Part shown: positions 34,406 to 43,131 of the stretch, in pieces
How positions within the stretch are numbered: the stretch's first letter is position 1
Layout: each line of letters begins with the position of its first letter
From: an uncultured Sunxiuqinia sp.
Lineage (GTDB): Bacteria > Bacteroidota > Bacteroidia > Bacteroidales > Prolixibacteraceae
Assembly (NCBI RefSeq): GCF_947495665.1
Contig: NZ_CANLZV010000005.1
Span: forward strand, 1-64,000
Direction of reading: 5' to 3'
Length of the DNA: 64,000 nucleotides
Notes under the pieces: generated by a model
Told to the model about the DNA's origin: nothing
Database searches by the model: none
The model's input: only the letters and a program-made list of their open reading frames with translations
Translations under genes and position numbers: made by a program

Positions 34406-35323
34406 CTAACGGGTTGTGCGGGTTAATTCCCGGAAAACATCTTCCAGGCCAGCCTGTTTTTCATTCATGGTCAAAATAACCAATCCGTGCTCAACGGCAA
34501 AGTGAAAGATGGACGGACGCAAATCTCGCTCATCCGAAGCGGTCAACAACGCAACATTCTCGGAAACAACTTGCAGGCTGTCTACGCCCGGAAGCTGCTT
34601 CCAGCTTGCTTCATTCACCGGGGTGGAAAGTTCGACCAGCACCTGCTGCCGACTCAGTAGTTGACCCGACTTGACCAGATCGACCGAGCCATCGGTCACC
34701 AAATTTCCCCGGTTGATGATGATCACCCGGTTGCAGATGGCTTCCACTTCCTGCATGATGTGAGAAGAAAAAAGCACGGTCTTCTCCCGACTGATCGTGC
34801 GAATCAGGCTTCGTATTTCATCCAACTGGTTGGGATCAAGTCCGGTGGTTGGCTCGTCCAAAATCAACACCGAAGGATCGTGAATCAGTGCTTGGGCCAG
34901 CCCCACCCGTTGGCGATAACCTTTCGACAGCTGCCGTATTTTTTTGTGCTGCTCCAGGCCCAAACCGGTCATTTCAATCACTTCAGCAATCTTTTGCTTT
35001 TTATTTTGAAGCTGATAAAAACCGGCAGCAAACCCCAAAAATTCTTTGACATATAAGTCCGTATACAACGGATTGTGCTCGGGCAAATAGCCAATTTCCC
35101 GTCGCAAGGCATAGTTCTCTGGAGTCATCTGCTCACCATTCAGCAGCACCTCTCCTGAATCGGCCGCCAAATAACCGGTCATAATTTTCATCAAGGTAGA
35201 TTTTCCAGCACCATTAGGCCCCAGAAAACCAACCAACTCTCCTTCTTCAAACTGAAAGCTTACTTCGTCCAGCGCTTTTTGAACTCCATAAGTTTTGCAT
35301 ATCTTGTCAACTTTTACCGGCAT
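34406..35323 (-). CDS. gldA: ABC transporter ATP-binding protein, GldA-like
   Basis: ATPase of 305 aa. Walker A GPNGAGKST, signature LSKGYRQRVGLAQAL, Walker B VLILDEPTTGLDP and switch His in VLFSSHIMQEVEAIC. The C-terminal domain (ELSTPVNEASWKQLPG..., ending LEDVFRELTRTT) matches GldA, the ATPase of a gliding-motility-associated transporter in Bacteroidota; the permease GldFG is not adjacent here. ATG at 35323 is chosen: a longer reading of 338 aa would run through a perfect -7 promoter. Homologues occur in non-gliding species, so motility is not implied. Confidence 0.82.
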   Translation of the reverse strand: MPVKVDKICKTYGVQKALDEVSFQFEEGELVGFLGPNGAGKSTLMKIMTGYLAADSGEVLLNGEQMTPENYALRREIGYLPEHNPLYTDLYVKEFLGFAAGFYQLQNKKQKIAEVIEMTGLGLEQHKKIRQLSKGYRQRVGLAQALIHDPSVLILDEPTTGLDPNQLDEIRSLIRTISREKTVLFSSHIMQEVEAICNRVIIINRGNLVTDGSVDLVKSGQLLSRQQVLVELSTPVNEASWKQLPGVDSLQVVSENVALLTASDERDLRPSIFHFAVEHGLVILTMNEKQAGLEDVFRELTRTTR

Positions 35324-35343
35324 GACTTCAAACTTAGTTTTCT

Positions 35344-35351
35344 CAAAAGTA
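35344..35351 (-). promoter_or_regulatory. -7 promoter element TACTTTTG of gldA
   Basis: Perfect TAnnTTTG on the minus strand, 20 bases before the gldA ATG. It supports the shorter gldA start. Confidence 0.65.
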
Positions 35352-35592
35352 CGTGATTTCGGGCAAAACAGAAAGTTGAGCAAGTCACGAAGAATTAAGT
35401 TTAACCTAATACCTGACTGCAAAAAAATGCCTTTCTTTCGGACGTTAAAAATCGGTTCGTCAAATGGGAAAAAAGGCGTTCTTCAAACGCGAATAACACT
35501 AGTGATTTTCAGTCAGAAAACACTCCTCCAGAATTCTTTTCACTGAGCGCAGGAATTTCGGCTTGGGGATTTTTTATTTCTTAACTTTAAAT

Positions 35593-35600
35593 TAACTTTG
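35593..35600 (+). promoter_or_regulatory. -7 promoter element TAACTTTG of ispG
   Basis: Perfect TAnnTTTG match 27 bases before the ispG ATG. It overlaps the in-frame TTG that would otherwise extend ispG by ten residues. Confidence 0.65.
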
Positions 35601-35627
35601 TGGCGCTCAAAAAATGCATGGCTGAAG

Positions 35628-37490
35628 ATGAAAGATCGGAATTTTAATTATATCAAAGATTTAACAAAATACCAGCGCCAATCAACGTCTACCGTTACGA
35701 TTGGGAAAGTGCCAATGGGAAGTGATTTCCTGATTCGCATTCAATCGATGACTGACACCGACTCGCGGGATACCGATGCAACTGTTGAACAGATCATCCG
35801 GATTATCAAGGCTGGTGCTGACTATGTGCGGGTAACCGTCAAAGGGATCAATGATGCGGAAAACCTCAAAAACATTAAGAAGGAGCTGGTAGCCCGAGGC
35901 TATGAAACACCGCTTATCGCGGACATTCATTTTAACCCGCGCCTGGCAGAAGTGGCAGCCAAGTACATTTCAAAAATCCGGATTAACCCCGGAAATTTCT
36001 ACGACAAACGTGCTCGTTTTGAGCATCATTTATACACCGATGCGGAATACAAAGCCGAGCTGAGTAAAATTGAAGAGCAATTTATTCCGTTCCTTGAAAT
36101 GTTGAAAAAAACCAACACGGCTTTGCGCATTGGAGCCAACCAGGGCTCTCTTTCTGACCGGATTATGAGCCGTTTTGGAGACACCCCGGCCGGAATTTCC
36201 GAATCGGTCATGGAATTTCTGCGCATCTGCAAAAAAGTAGATTACAACAACGTAGTCATCTCCATCAAGTCGAGCAACACCCGGATGATGGTGTACACGG
36301 TTCGGCTTCTGAATAAAAAAATGCGCCTGGAGGATATGAAATTTCCGCTTCACTTGGGCGTTACTGAAGCAGGCGAAGGCGAAGACGCCCGCATCAAGTC
36401 CGCCGTTGGCATTGGCGCCTTGCTGGTTGACGGAATTGGCGATACCATTCGGGTTTCGCTCACCGAATCGCCGGAAGCTGAAATTCCGGTGGCTCAAAAA
36501 ATTATCAATCATGTGACCTCCTATCAAGGTCACGCCCCTATAAAAGCGCCTCTTTTTGCGCAAACCAACCCATTTGAATACGAACGTCGATCGGTACGTC
36601 CGGTGATGAATATGGGCGATAAGCAAGTTCCGGTGGTCGTCGCTGACTTGCGCGACCGTAGCATGGCCGAAATTCTTCCACTGCGCGGCAAACAAATACC
36701 GGAGTACTTCCTGAAAAATGATGAAGTGCTGGATCTGGAAGGAAACGCATACCCCATTCTTTCGATTGATGAGTACCTGTTTGGTGGCTCACACTGGGGA
36801 CAGATGAAGTTTATCCGCACCAACAAGCCGGAGTTTGACCGTTTCATGGCCGAGAACCCAGAGATTATCACCAAGCTGAAACAAACCCGTAAAACGGTTC
36901 TTATTCTGGAAAGCTTTAACAAAAACCCGCTGGCCGAGTTGCGCGCGTTCTTTATGAATCTGGAAACGCACATCTGGAAAGTACCGGTAATCATCTACCG
37001 CCGCTACAACGAACAAAGCCTGGATGACCTTCAAATTAAAGCTTCGGTGGATTTGGGTGGCTTATTGCTGGATGGTTATGGCGATGGTCTGTGCATCACC
37101 AATGACGGCGACAACATCACCTTTACCGACCTGAAAAACCTAAGTTTTTCCATTTTGCAGGCCAGCCGCATGCGGGTAACTAAAACCGAGTTTATCTCGT
37201 GCCCCGGCTGTGGTCGTACTCTTTTCGACCTGCATGAAACCACCAAGAACATCAAGGCGCATTTCAAGCACCTGAGCCACCTGAAGATTGGCGTAATGGG
37301 TTGCGTGGTGAATGGGCCCGGCGAAATGGGCGATGTGGATTACGGCTTTGTAGGAGCCGGACCAGGCAAAGTAAACCTCTACAAGGGACAAACCCTTAAG
37401 AAGCGACACATTCCCTTTGAAAATGCCGTTTATGAACTGGAAACACTCATTCGCGACAGTGGCGACTGGAACGATCCGGAAGAGAACTAG
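35628..37490 (+). CDS. ispG: 4-hydroxy-3-methylbut-2-enyl diphosphate synthase, long form
   Basis: Penultimate MEP-pathway enzyme for isoprenoid precursors; reduces methylerythritol cyclodiphosphate with a [4Fe-4S] cluster. The 620-aa protein has the N-terminal TIM barrel (PMGSDFLIRIQSMTDTDSRD, ADYVRVTVKG, LIADIHFNPRLA, RINPGNF), the large central insert (about 290-500) found in Bacteroidota, Chlamydia and plants, and the C-terminal cluster domain with C525, C528 (SCPGCGR), C559 and E566 (GCVVNGPGE). ATG at 35628 is chosen because the upstream TTG lies within the promoter. The gene ends by overlapping the convergent HAD gene by 4 bases. Confidence 0.96.
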   Translation: MKDRNFNYIKDLTKYQRQSTSTVTIGKVPMGSDFLIRIQSMTDTDSRDTDATVEQIIRIIKAGADYVRVTVKGINDAENLKNIKKELVARGYETPLIADIHFNPRLAEVAAKYISKIRINPGNFYDKRARFEHHLYTDAEYKAELSKIEEQFIPFLEMLKKTNTALRIGANQGSLSDRIMSRFGDTPAGISESVMEFLRICKKVDYNNVVISIKSSNTRMMVYTVRLLNKKMRLEDMKFPLHLGVTEAGEGEDARIKSAVGIGALLVDGIGDTIRVSLTESPEAEIPVAQKIINHVTSYQGHAPIKAPLFAQTNPFEYERRSVRPVMNMGDKQVPVVVADLRDRSMAEILPLRGKQIPEYFLKNDEVLDLEGNAYPILSIDEYLFGGSHWGQMKFIRTNKPEFDRFMAENPEIITKLKQTRKTVLILESFNKNPLAELRAFFMNLETHIWKVPVIIYRRYNEQSLDDLQIKASVDLGGLLLDGYGDGLCITNDGDNITFTDLKNLSFSILQASRMRVTKTEFISCPGCGRTLFDLHETTKNIKAHFKHLSHLKIGVMGCVVNGPGEMGDVDYGFVGAGPGKVNLYKGQTLKKRHIPFENAVYELETLIRDSGDWNDPEEN

Positions 37491-38116
37491 TTCCGTCCAA
37501 AAAGTGCCTGCAGGTTTTGTTCCATTGTCAGGTGAACAGCATGCATGCCTGCTTTTTCTGCCCCAAGGGTATTTTCCTTCGAATCGTCGATGAATAATGT
37601 CTCCTGCGGATTTAGCCCGGCATGGTTGAGTACCGTCTGGAAAGATTCCACACTTGGCTTCCGCTGATTCAGCACATGCGAGTAGTAATCATTCTCGAAC
37701 AAGTCTGATATTGGAAAGCCAAACCGCTGCTGAAACAGCGTCTGAAAATGATTCAGATGAATGTTATTGGTATTGGAAAACAGGTAAAGTTTGTAGCTCT
37801 TTTTCAGCTCATGAAGCAAGTTAATGCGGTCGTCTGAGAAGTCAATGATCATGGCGCACCAGGCTTTATCGATCGCTTCATCACTGGCAGGCTCCGGCAA
37901 CAATTCCCGAATACCATTCCGAAACTGCTCGTCCGATAGCAAGCCTTTTTCCATTTGCAGGAAAACCTCGTGCTGATAGCCCCAGCCACCATGGTTAATG
38001 GCATTCGTCAATCCCAGCGACTCAAAGGCTTTGATGGACCGCTGCGCGTCGATATGCAGCAATACGCCGCCTAAATCAAAGATGATATTATTTACTTCTT
38101 GAGGAATCTTATTCAT
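37487..38116 (-). CDS. HAD superfamily hydrolase (subfamily IA)
   Basis: Cytoplasmic phosphatase-like protein of 209 aa. HAD motif I is FDLGGVLL with nucleophile D14 and Gly in place of the usual second Asp, common in the YihX/HAD-IA group. Motif II is LFSNTN, motif III RKPSVESF and motif IV FIDDSKENTLGAEKAGM. The cap is a helical bundle (residues ~20-90). Substrate unknown, probably a small sugar phosphate. A perfect -7 element lies only 5 bases before the ATG, so the mRNA is probably leaderless. Confidence 0.85.
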   Translation of the reverse strand: MNKIPQEVNNIIFDLGGVLLHIDAQRSIKAFESLGLTNAINHGGWGYQHEVFLQMEKGLLSDEQFRNGIRELLPEPASDEAIDKAWCAMIIDFSDDRINLLHELKKSYKLYLFSNTNNIHLNHFQTLFQQRFGFPISDLFENDYYSHVLNQRKPSVESFQTVLNHAGLNPQETLFIDDSKENTLGAEKAGMHAVHLTMEQNLQALFGRN

Positions 38117-38121
38117 GCCGG

Positions 38122-38129
38122 CAAAATTA
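38122..38129 (-). promoter_or_regulatory. -7 promoter element TAATTTTG, leaderless HAD gene
   Basis: Perfect TAnnTTTG on the minus strand with five bases (CCGGC) before the start codon, so transcription should begin at or next to the ATG. Confidence 0.5.
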
Positions 38130-38175
38130 AGGATTGTTTCCCGAACAGAAAATAGCCGGTCTTTCGTTCTCCTGA

Positions 38176-39945
38176 TTAGCGAACCGAGATCAGCTGCGAG
38201 GACAGCTGATTGATTCTCAACAAATACATTCCGGTTTGCAAGCCATTCAGATCGAGGCGATAATTCCTGGCCCGAAGACCTGACTTAACCATCAGCAACT
38301 GCCCGCTCATGCCATAAACTTGCACGCTATTCAACGGTTCGTTCGAATCAATATTGACAAACTGCTGTGCCGGATTGGGGTAGACCAAAAATTCGGGCGC
38401 ACTGAACCAATCCTCTGCTGCTGTGCTTTTTGCTTCCTGCAACCGGACATTTTGAAGTTGAAGCTGACCACTACCAGCCTTCCCAAAAATTCCGTAGTTG
38501 ACGTACACCCGGATTTCCGCAATTTTATCCAGCAGAAAAGAGCCGTCGGTTTTGGACGCAAAATGGTGGTAATGAAAATGAAAACTGTCGTCCTGATCAA
38601 ACGATTCCATTTTAAACAGATCAACCAACTCTACGTGCCCATTTACATCCACCAAATCGAAGCGCATATTGGAAGGCGGATTGGCCGGATCAATCTTTAG
38701 CTCCAGGGCCAGTTCATTATGTGCAGTCAGGTCAATCAGGCCATTAAAGACGTAAGAAAAATAGGCATTTTGAGAAGGATTGTTAATATCGAAGTCCACC
38801 AACAATACGCCATCCGATTCAGCCAAAGTCAAACTGTTATCGGTACCGGCATGGGTCTGCCACAGCAGCTCCTGATCCTCATTCACCGGAGCAACATCAA
38901 ACCCCTCCGCATCCGGTTGAATCAGGTAATCAACATGAAAAACATCCGACACCACCGCATCACAAGCGGTTGACACTTCCACCTGAATGTCGCCGGGAGC
39001 ATCATTCCATTGTACGGTAATGGCTGAGGTACCTACTCCACTTAGCACAGTTACACCTTCGGGCAGCAGCCAATTGTATTGCGCTCCTTCAATGGCATTA
39101 ACAGCATAGCTAGTCTCTTCATTCAAGCTGTTCAGCTGAGATCCCTGAATCACCGGTTTGGGCAGTTTACTGGCATACACACGAACGTAATCAACCGTCA
39201 TGGTTGCTTCCGTCAGGTTCGGATCAATGCCCTCTGCTCCTCCCCAGTTTCCTCCAATGGCGACATTCAGCATCAGGTGAAACCGTTTGTCAAACGGCCA
39301 CTCTTTATAGGTTCTGTTTTCATTGTTGAAAGTAAAATACAGTTCGTCATCCACATACCAGCGCATGGTTTCTTCGGTCCACTCCAGGACATAAACATGA
39401 AAATTGGCCATGGCATCGTCAATGGTGATGCTTCCGCCCTTCTGCGTTCCAATGCCGTGATTATACGCCTCGGTATGGATGGTGCCGTGCACCACGCCCG
39501 GGTCATAACCCACATGCTCCATGATGTCAATCTCGCCGCTGGCCGGCCAGCCACCATATTCCCAGTCGGTAGGCAGCATCCAGATAGCCGGCCAGGTTCC
39601 TTTACCCGAAGGCAACTTGGCCCGCACTTCAATCCGCCCATATCGCCAATCCCCTTTTCCTTTGGTAATTAAACGCGCTGATGTCCAGTTATTATCCTTC
39701 TTAACCGCCTTAATGTAAAGGTTTCCGTTTTCAACCCAGGAGTTGGTGCGTGTATTGGTATAGGTTTGCAACTCATTGTTTCCCCAGCCACCACCACCAG
39801 TGTCGTAGCCCCATCTTTCTTCGGAAGGAGCTCCGTCCGTGCTAAATTCATCCGACCACACCAGTTTCTCACAATCTTGTTGGGCAAATACTCCGTGGCT
39901 TGGCAGGAAAGCAAACAGCAGCAGGAAAAAGCTTAGGTAATTCAT
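38176..39945 (-). CDS. GH16 beta-glucanase with carbohydrate-binding domain and T9SS sorting tail
   Basis: Secreted endo-glucanase of 589 aa. Signal peptide (about 1-22, VFAQ); GH16 catalytic domain (about 26-260) with the EIDIME motif, nucleophile E138, D140 and acid/base E143, and aromatic cleft residues (WPAIWMLP). A PKD/Ig-like domain (about 262-345) and a jelly-roll binding domain (about 355-500) follow. The last ~75 residues (VYPNPAQQFVNIDS, VQVYGMSGQLLM, GMYLLRI) form a type A sorting domain for type IX secretion. Probably cleaves beta-1,3- or mixed-linkage glucan outside the cell. ATG at 39945 starts the signal peptide; a GTG six bases upstream is less likely. Last gene of the glucan utilisation locus. 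Confidence 0.88.
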   Translation of the reverse strand: MNYLSFFLLLFAFLPSHGVFAQQDCEKLVWSDEFSTDGAPSEERWGYDTGGGGWGNNELQTYTNTRTNSWVENGNLYIKAVKKDNNWTSARLITKGKGDWRYGRIEVRAKLPSGKGTWPAIWMLPTDWEYGGWPASGEIDIMEHVGYDPGVVHGTIHTEAYNHGIGTQKGGSITIDDAMANFHVYVLEWTEETMRWYVDDELYFTFNNENRTYKEWPFDKRFHLMLNVAIGGNWGGAEGIDPNLTEATMTVDYVRVYASKLPKPVIQGSQLNSLNEETSYAVNAIEGAQYNWLLPEGVTVLSGVGTSAITVQWNDAPGDIQVEVSTACDAVVSDVFHVDYLIQPDAEGFDVAPVNEDQELLWQTHAGTDNSLTLAESDGVLLVDFDINNPSQNAYFSYVFNGLIDLTAHNELALELKIDPANPPSNMRFDLVDVNGHVELVDLFKMESFDQDDSFHFHYHHFASKTDGSFLLDKIAEIRVYVNYGIFGKAGSGQLQLQNVRLQEAKSTAAEDWFSAPEFLVYPNPAQQFVNIDSNEPLNSVQVYGMSGQLLMVKSGLRARNYRLDLNGLQTGMYLLRINQLSSQLISVR

Positions 39946-39957
39946 GAACACACGATG

Positions 39958-40809
39958 TTAAATTTTCTGATAAACACGAACATAGTCCACTTCCATCGTA
40001 CTCGGGAAAATAGTTGGATCAACCCCTTTCAATCCGCCCCAGCTTCCCCCAACAGCAAGGTTCAGTATAAGGTGAAAGCGCTTGTCGTAAGGCCATTCAT
40101 CAGGCCCAGTCCCCTCATTTTCAAAGGTGAAAAAGTGTTGCCCATCTACATAAACCCGGTATTCTCCGGGCTCCCACTCAAGTTGGTAAACATGAAACTG
40201 CTCATAGCAAGTGGGCACAATGATCGTGTCAGACCGCTGAGTGCCAACCTTATGATTGTACGTTTTGGTGTGTGACGAAGCCAGAATGGTATCAGGCATG
40301 TAACCCACATTTTCCATGATGTCGATTTCACCACTAGCTGGCCAGCTGCCATACGCCCCATCTGTTGGCAACATCCAAATGGCCGGCCACAAACCCCGTC
40401 CTTTCGGTAGCTTGGCACAAACCTCTATCTTCCCATAAAGCCAATCGCCTTTCCCTTTAGTTATTAGGCGTGCCGAAGTGTATTTATGGTCTTTATAAAA
40501 CTCCTGAATAGCCGTGATAAATAGTTTCCCCTCTTTCACCTCCGCATTGGCCAGCCGTCGGCTGGTATAAAACTGTGCCTCCTGGTTTCCCCATCCCCAG
40601 TCATTTCCATGGGTATCGTAGCTCCATTTCGAGGAATCCGGCAGACCTTGGTAATCAAATTCATCCGACCACACCAGCTTATAGCCGGGGTAAGCTTCTT
40701 CCCGATTCGATTTGAAATTGCTACAGGAAACACTAACAACCGCTAACAAAAACAGGACGACTGAAGTAAAATGCGTTCGCTTCATATATCGATACGTTGA
40801 CTGATTCAT
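39958..40809 (-). CDS. GH16 beta-glucanase lipoprotein
   Basis: Single-domain GH16 enzyme of 283 aa anchored as a lipoprotein (lipobox VSVSC, Cys29), likely on the cell surface. Catalytic motif GEIDIMENVG with E161, D163, E166; WPAIWMLPTD and FHLILNLAVGGSWGG are typical of laminarinase-type GH16. The ATG overlaps the stop codon of the GH3 gene (ATGA), implying translational coupling; an alternative start MKRTHF is eight codons further in. The catalytic domain is clearly paralogous to the T9SS GH16 next door (both share TSARLITKGKGDW). Confidence 0.9.
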   Translation of the reverse strand: MNQSTYRYMKRTHFTSVVLFLLAVVSVSCSNFKSNREEAYPGYKLVWSDEFDYQGLPDSSKWSYDTHGNDWGWGNQEAQFYTSRRLANAEVKEGKLFITAIQEFYKDHKYTSARLITKGKGDWLYGKIEVCAKLPKGRGLWPAIWMLPTDGAYGSWPASGEIDIMENVGYMPDTILASSHTKTYNHKVGTQRSDTIIVPTCYEQFHVYQLEWEPGEYRVYVDGQHFFTFENEGTGPDEWPYDKRFHLILNLAVGGSWGGLKGVDPTIFPSTMEVDYVRVYQKI

Positions 40810-43058
40810 TCGTTAACTGAAAACTCCGCATGCAAGCCTTCCTGTGAATTGGTTCCCACCCACACATCAAAATCGCCGGCTTCAACAACATAGTCTTTGC
40901 CGTTAAAAAACTCCAAATCTTTTGCCTTCAGTTGAATTACGACATTTTTGGTTTCTCCCGGTTTTAAAGTGACTTTCTGATACCCTTTCAATTGTTTGAC
41001 CGGGCGGGTAACACTTCCAAATCGGTCACGAATGTAGAGCTGAACCACCTCTGCAGCTTCGTACTTGCCGGTATTTTTCAAATCAATTGACACTTCAATA
41101 ACGCCATCGGTTCCCATGCTGTTGGCCGATAATTCCAAATTGGAATAATCAAACGAACTATAGCTTAATCCAAAGCCAAACGGAAAAAGTGGCTCAAAGC
41201 CGGCATCCAGGTAATGCGAGGTGTTTCCCAGCGAGTGCTGCGTGGCTTCAGCCGGAATTTTATTAATATCGGTCCATTGCTCATAATCAGCCGGACGTCC
41301 GGTGTTTTTATGGTTGTAGTAGATAGGGATTTGCCCAACTGTTTTGGGGAAAGTAACCGGCAGTTTTCCGGACGGAACCGTTTCGCCCAACAACATGTCA
41401 GCAATAGCCGGACCACCCATGGTTCCGGGATGCCAGGCGTACAATACGGCATCAGCCAGTTGCAGTTCGCGCGCAATGGTCAGTTGGCGTCCGGCCATGA
41501 TCACCACCACCACTGGTTTCCCGGTTGCCTGAACAGCTTCCAGCAGTTCGGTTTGGCTGCCTTGAAGATTCAGGTTGGCCAGACTATGGGCTTCGCCCGA
41601 AAGAATCGACTCTTCACCCAGAAACAGAACAGCCACATCCGATTTTTTCGCAGCCTCAACAGCGGCGACAAAGCCTTCTGTAGATTTAGTACGGCTAATC
41701 TCCAGTCCTTTTGCAAAATTAATTTTAGCGTCGCCCAGCTTGGCTTTCAAAGCAGTAAGCGGAGTCACCGAATTTTCTTTGTTCCCATCAAACACCCAGG
41801 TTCCCATCTGGTCGTGTGGCGAATCGGCCAAAGGGCCAATCACCGCAACCGAGCTAATGTCATTGGACAAGGGCAGTAATTCGTTCTTGTTTTGAAGCAG
41901 CACAAAACTTTCGCTGGCTGCCTGTTGGGCAATTTCTTTATGTTTTTCGGCCAGAAGTGTTTTTTCGGCCAATGTTTCATCGGTATAGGGATTTTCAAAT
42001 AAGCCCAGGTCAAATTTTAAGCGCAAGATATTGGCCACATACCGATCAATGGTAGCCATATCGATTTTGCCTTCGTCCAACAGCGCTTTTACATTTCCGG
42101 CGTAGCAGTCGCTGGCCATTTCCATATCAACACCAGCCATTAATGCTCGTTCGGCAGCTTCTTTCTTATTGGCGGCATAGCCATGAGGAATCATTTCGGC
42201 AATGGATGCCCAGTCGCTGACTACCATTCCCTGGTAGCCCCACTCCTGCCGCAAAATCTGCTTCAGGGTAAATTCGTTTCCACTGGTTGGAACGCCGTTC
42301 AAATCGTTGAAGGCCGACATAAAGGTAGCTACGCCGGCATCGGCAGCAGCTTTAAAAGGAGGTAAATAATCATTCCGAAGCTGAACTTCCGGAATCAAAG
42401 TCGTATTGTAATCGCGTCCGCCTTCGGCTGCCCCGTAGCCCACAAAATGCTTGGCACAGGCAGCAATGGTTTTCGGATCACTCAAATCATCGCCCTGAAA
42501 CCCTTTAACCATGGCTTTAGCCATAACAGAGGTCAGGTAAGTATCTTCGCCACAGCTTTCGGCAATACGCCCCCATCGCGGATCACGCGACACATCAATC
42601 ATCGGGGCAAAGGTCCAGTGAATGCCTTCAGAAGCGGCTTCTACGGCAGATACAGCCATCGTTTTTTCTGCTATTTCAGCATTCCAGCTAGCCGCCAACC
42701 CTAATGGAATGGGCATGATGGTGCGGTAACCATGAATCACATCGCGGGCAATAACCAGAGGAATTCCCAAACGGCTTTCTTCTACTGCAACTTTCTGCAG
42801 CTCATTGATCGTTTCGGCACCAACCAGGTTTAAAATAGAACCCACTTTCCCATCTTTAATGGCTTGTTTTGCATTTTCCGGTCCGCCTAACTGGCCGGGA
42901 TCAAACTGCGACATCTGTCCCAGCTTTTCCTCCAGTGTCATTTGGGAAATCAGTTCCTTTATCCTTTTGTCTGTCTGTTCTTTCTTGTCCGAAGAAACTG
43001 GTGCACAGGCTCCGGTTAGCAGGAGCAGTCCAATTAAAAATAAGGAGATTGCTTTCAT
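40806..43058 (-). CDS. bglX: GH3 beta-glucosidase, BglX-like lipoprotein
   Basis: Exo-acting beta-glucosidase of 750 aa that would release glucose from the oligosaccharides made by the GH16 enzymes. Lipobox LLTGAC with Cys18. N-terminal barrel with DPRWGRIAESCGEDTYL, KHFVGYG and nucleophile D282 in GMVVSDWAS. The alpha/beta sandwich domain has VAVIGPLADSP, and the fibronectin-like C-terminal domain starts near DYSNLELSAN. Length matches periplasmic BglX. The downstream GH16 gene overlaps by 4 bases. A hairpin separates it from the upstream glycan-binding protein gene. Confidence 0.92.
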   Translation of the reverse strand: MKAISLFLIGLLLLTGACAPVSSDKKEQTDKRIKELISQMTLEEKLGQMSQFDPGQLGGPENAKQAIKDGKVGSILNLVGAETINELQKVAVEESRLGIPLVIARDVIHGYRTIMPIPLGLAASWNAEIAEKTMAVSAVEAASEGIHWTFAPMIDVSRDPRWGRIAESCGEDTYLTSVMAKAMVKGFQGDDLSDPKTIAACAKHFVGYGAAEGGRDYNTTLIPEVQLRNDYLPPFKAAADAGVATFMSAFNDLNGVPTSGNEFTLKQILRQEWGYQGMVVSDWASIAEMIPHGYAANKKEAAERALMAGVDMEMASDCYAGNVKALLDEGKIDMATIDRYVANILRLKFDLGLFENPYTDETLAEKTLLAEKHKEIAQQAASESFVLLQNKNELLPLSNDISSVAVIGPLADSPHDQMGTWVFDGNKENSVTPLTALKAKLGDAKINFAKGLEISRTKSTEGFVAAVEAAKKSDVAVLFLGEESILSGEAHSLANLNLQGSQTELLEAVQATGKPVVVVIMAGRQLTIARELQLADAVLYAWHPGTMGGPAIADMLLGETVPSGKLPVTFPKTVGQIPIYYNHKNTGRPADYEQWTDINKIPAEATQHSLGNTSHYLDAGFEPLFPFGFGLSYSSFDYSNLELSANSMGTDGVIEVSIDLKNTGKYEAAEVVQLYIRDRFGSVTRPVKQLKGYQKVTLKPGETKNVVIQLKAKDLEFFNGKDYVVEAGDFDVWVGTNSQEGLHAEFSVNE

Positions 43059-43080
43059 GTTTGTAGCGTGTAAGAAACCT

Positions 43081-43104
43081 GACCTGCCCCCAATCGGGCA
43101 GGTC
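43081..43104. promoter_or_regulatory. Intercistronic hairpin between glycan-binding protein and GH3 genes
   Basis: Perfect 9-bp stem GACCTGCCC/GGGCAGGTC. On the coding (minus) strand it is followed by AGGTTTCTT, a weak T-tract, so it may attenuate transcription or stabilise the upstream SusCD mRNA. Confidence 0.55.
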
Positions 43105-43131
43105 GGTTTTTAGTTAAGATTCAATTTGTAA

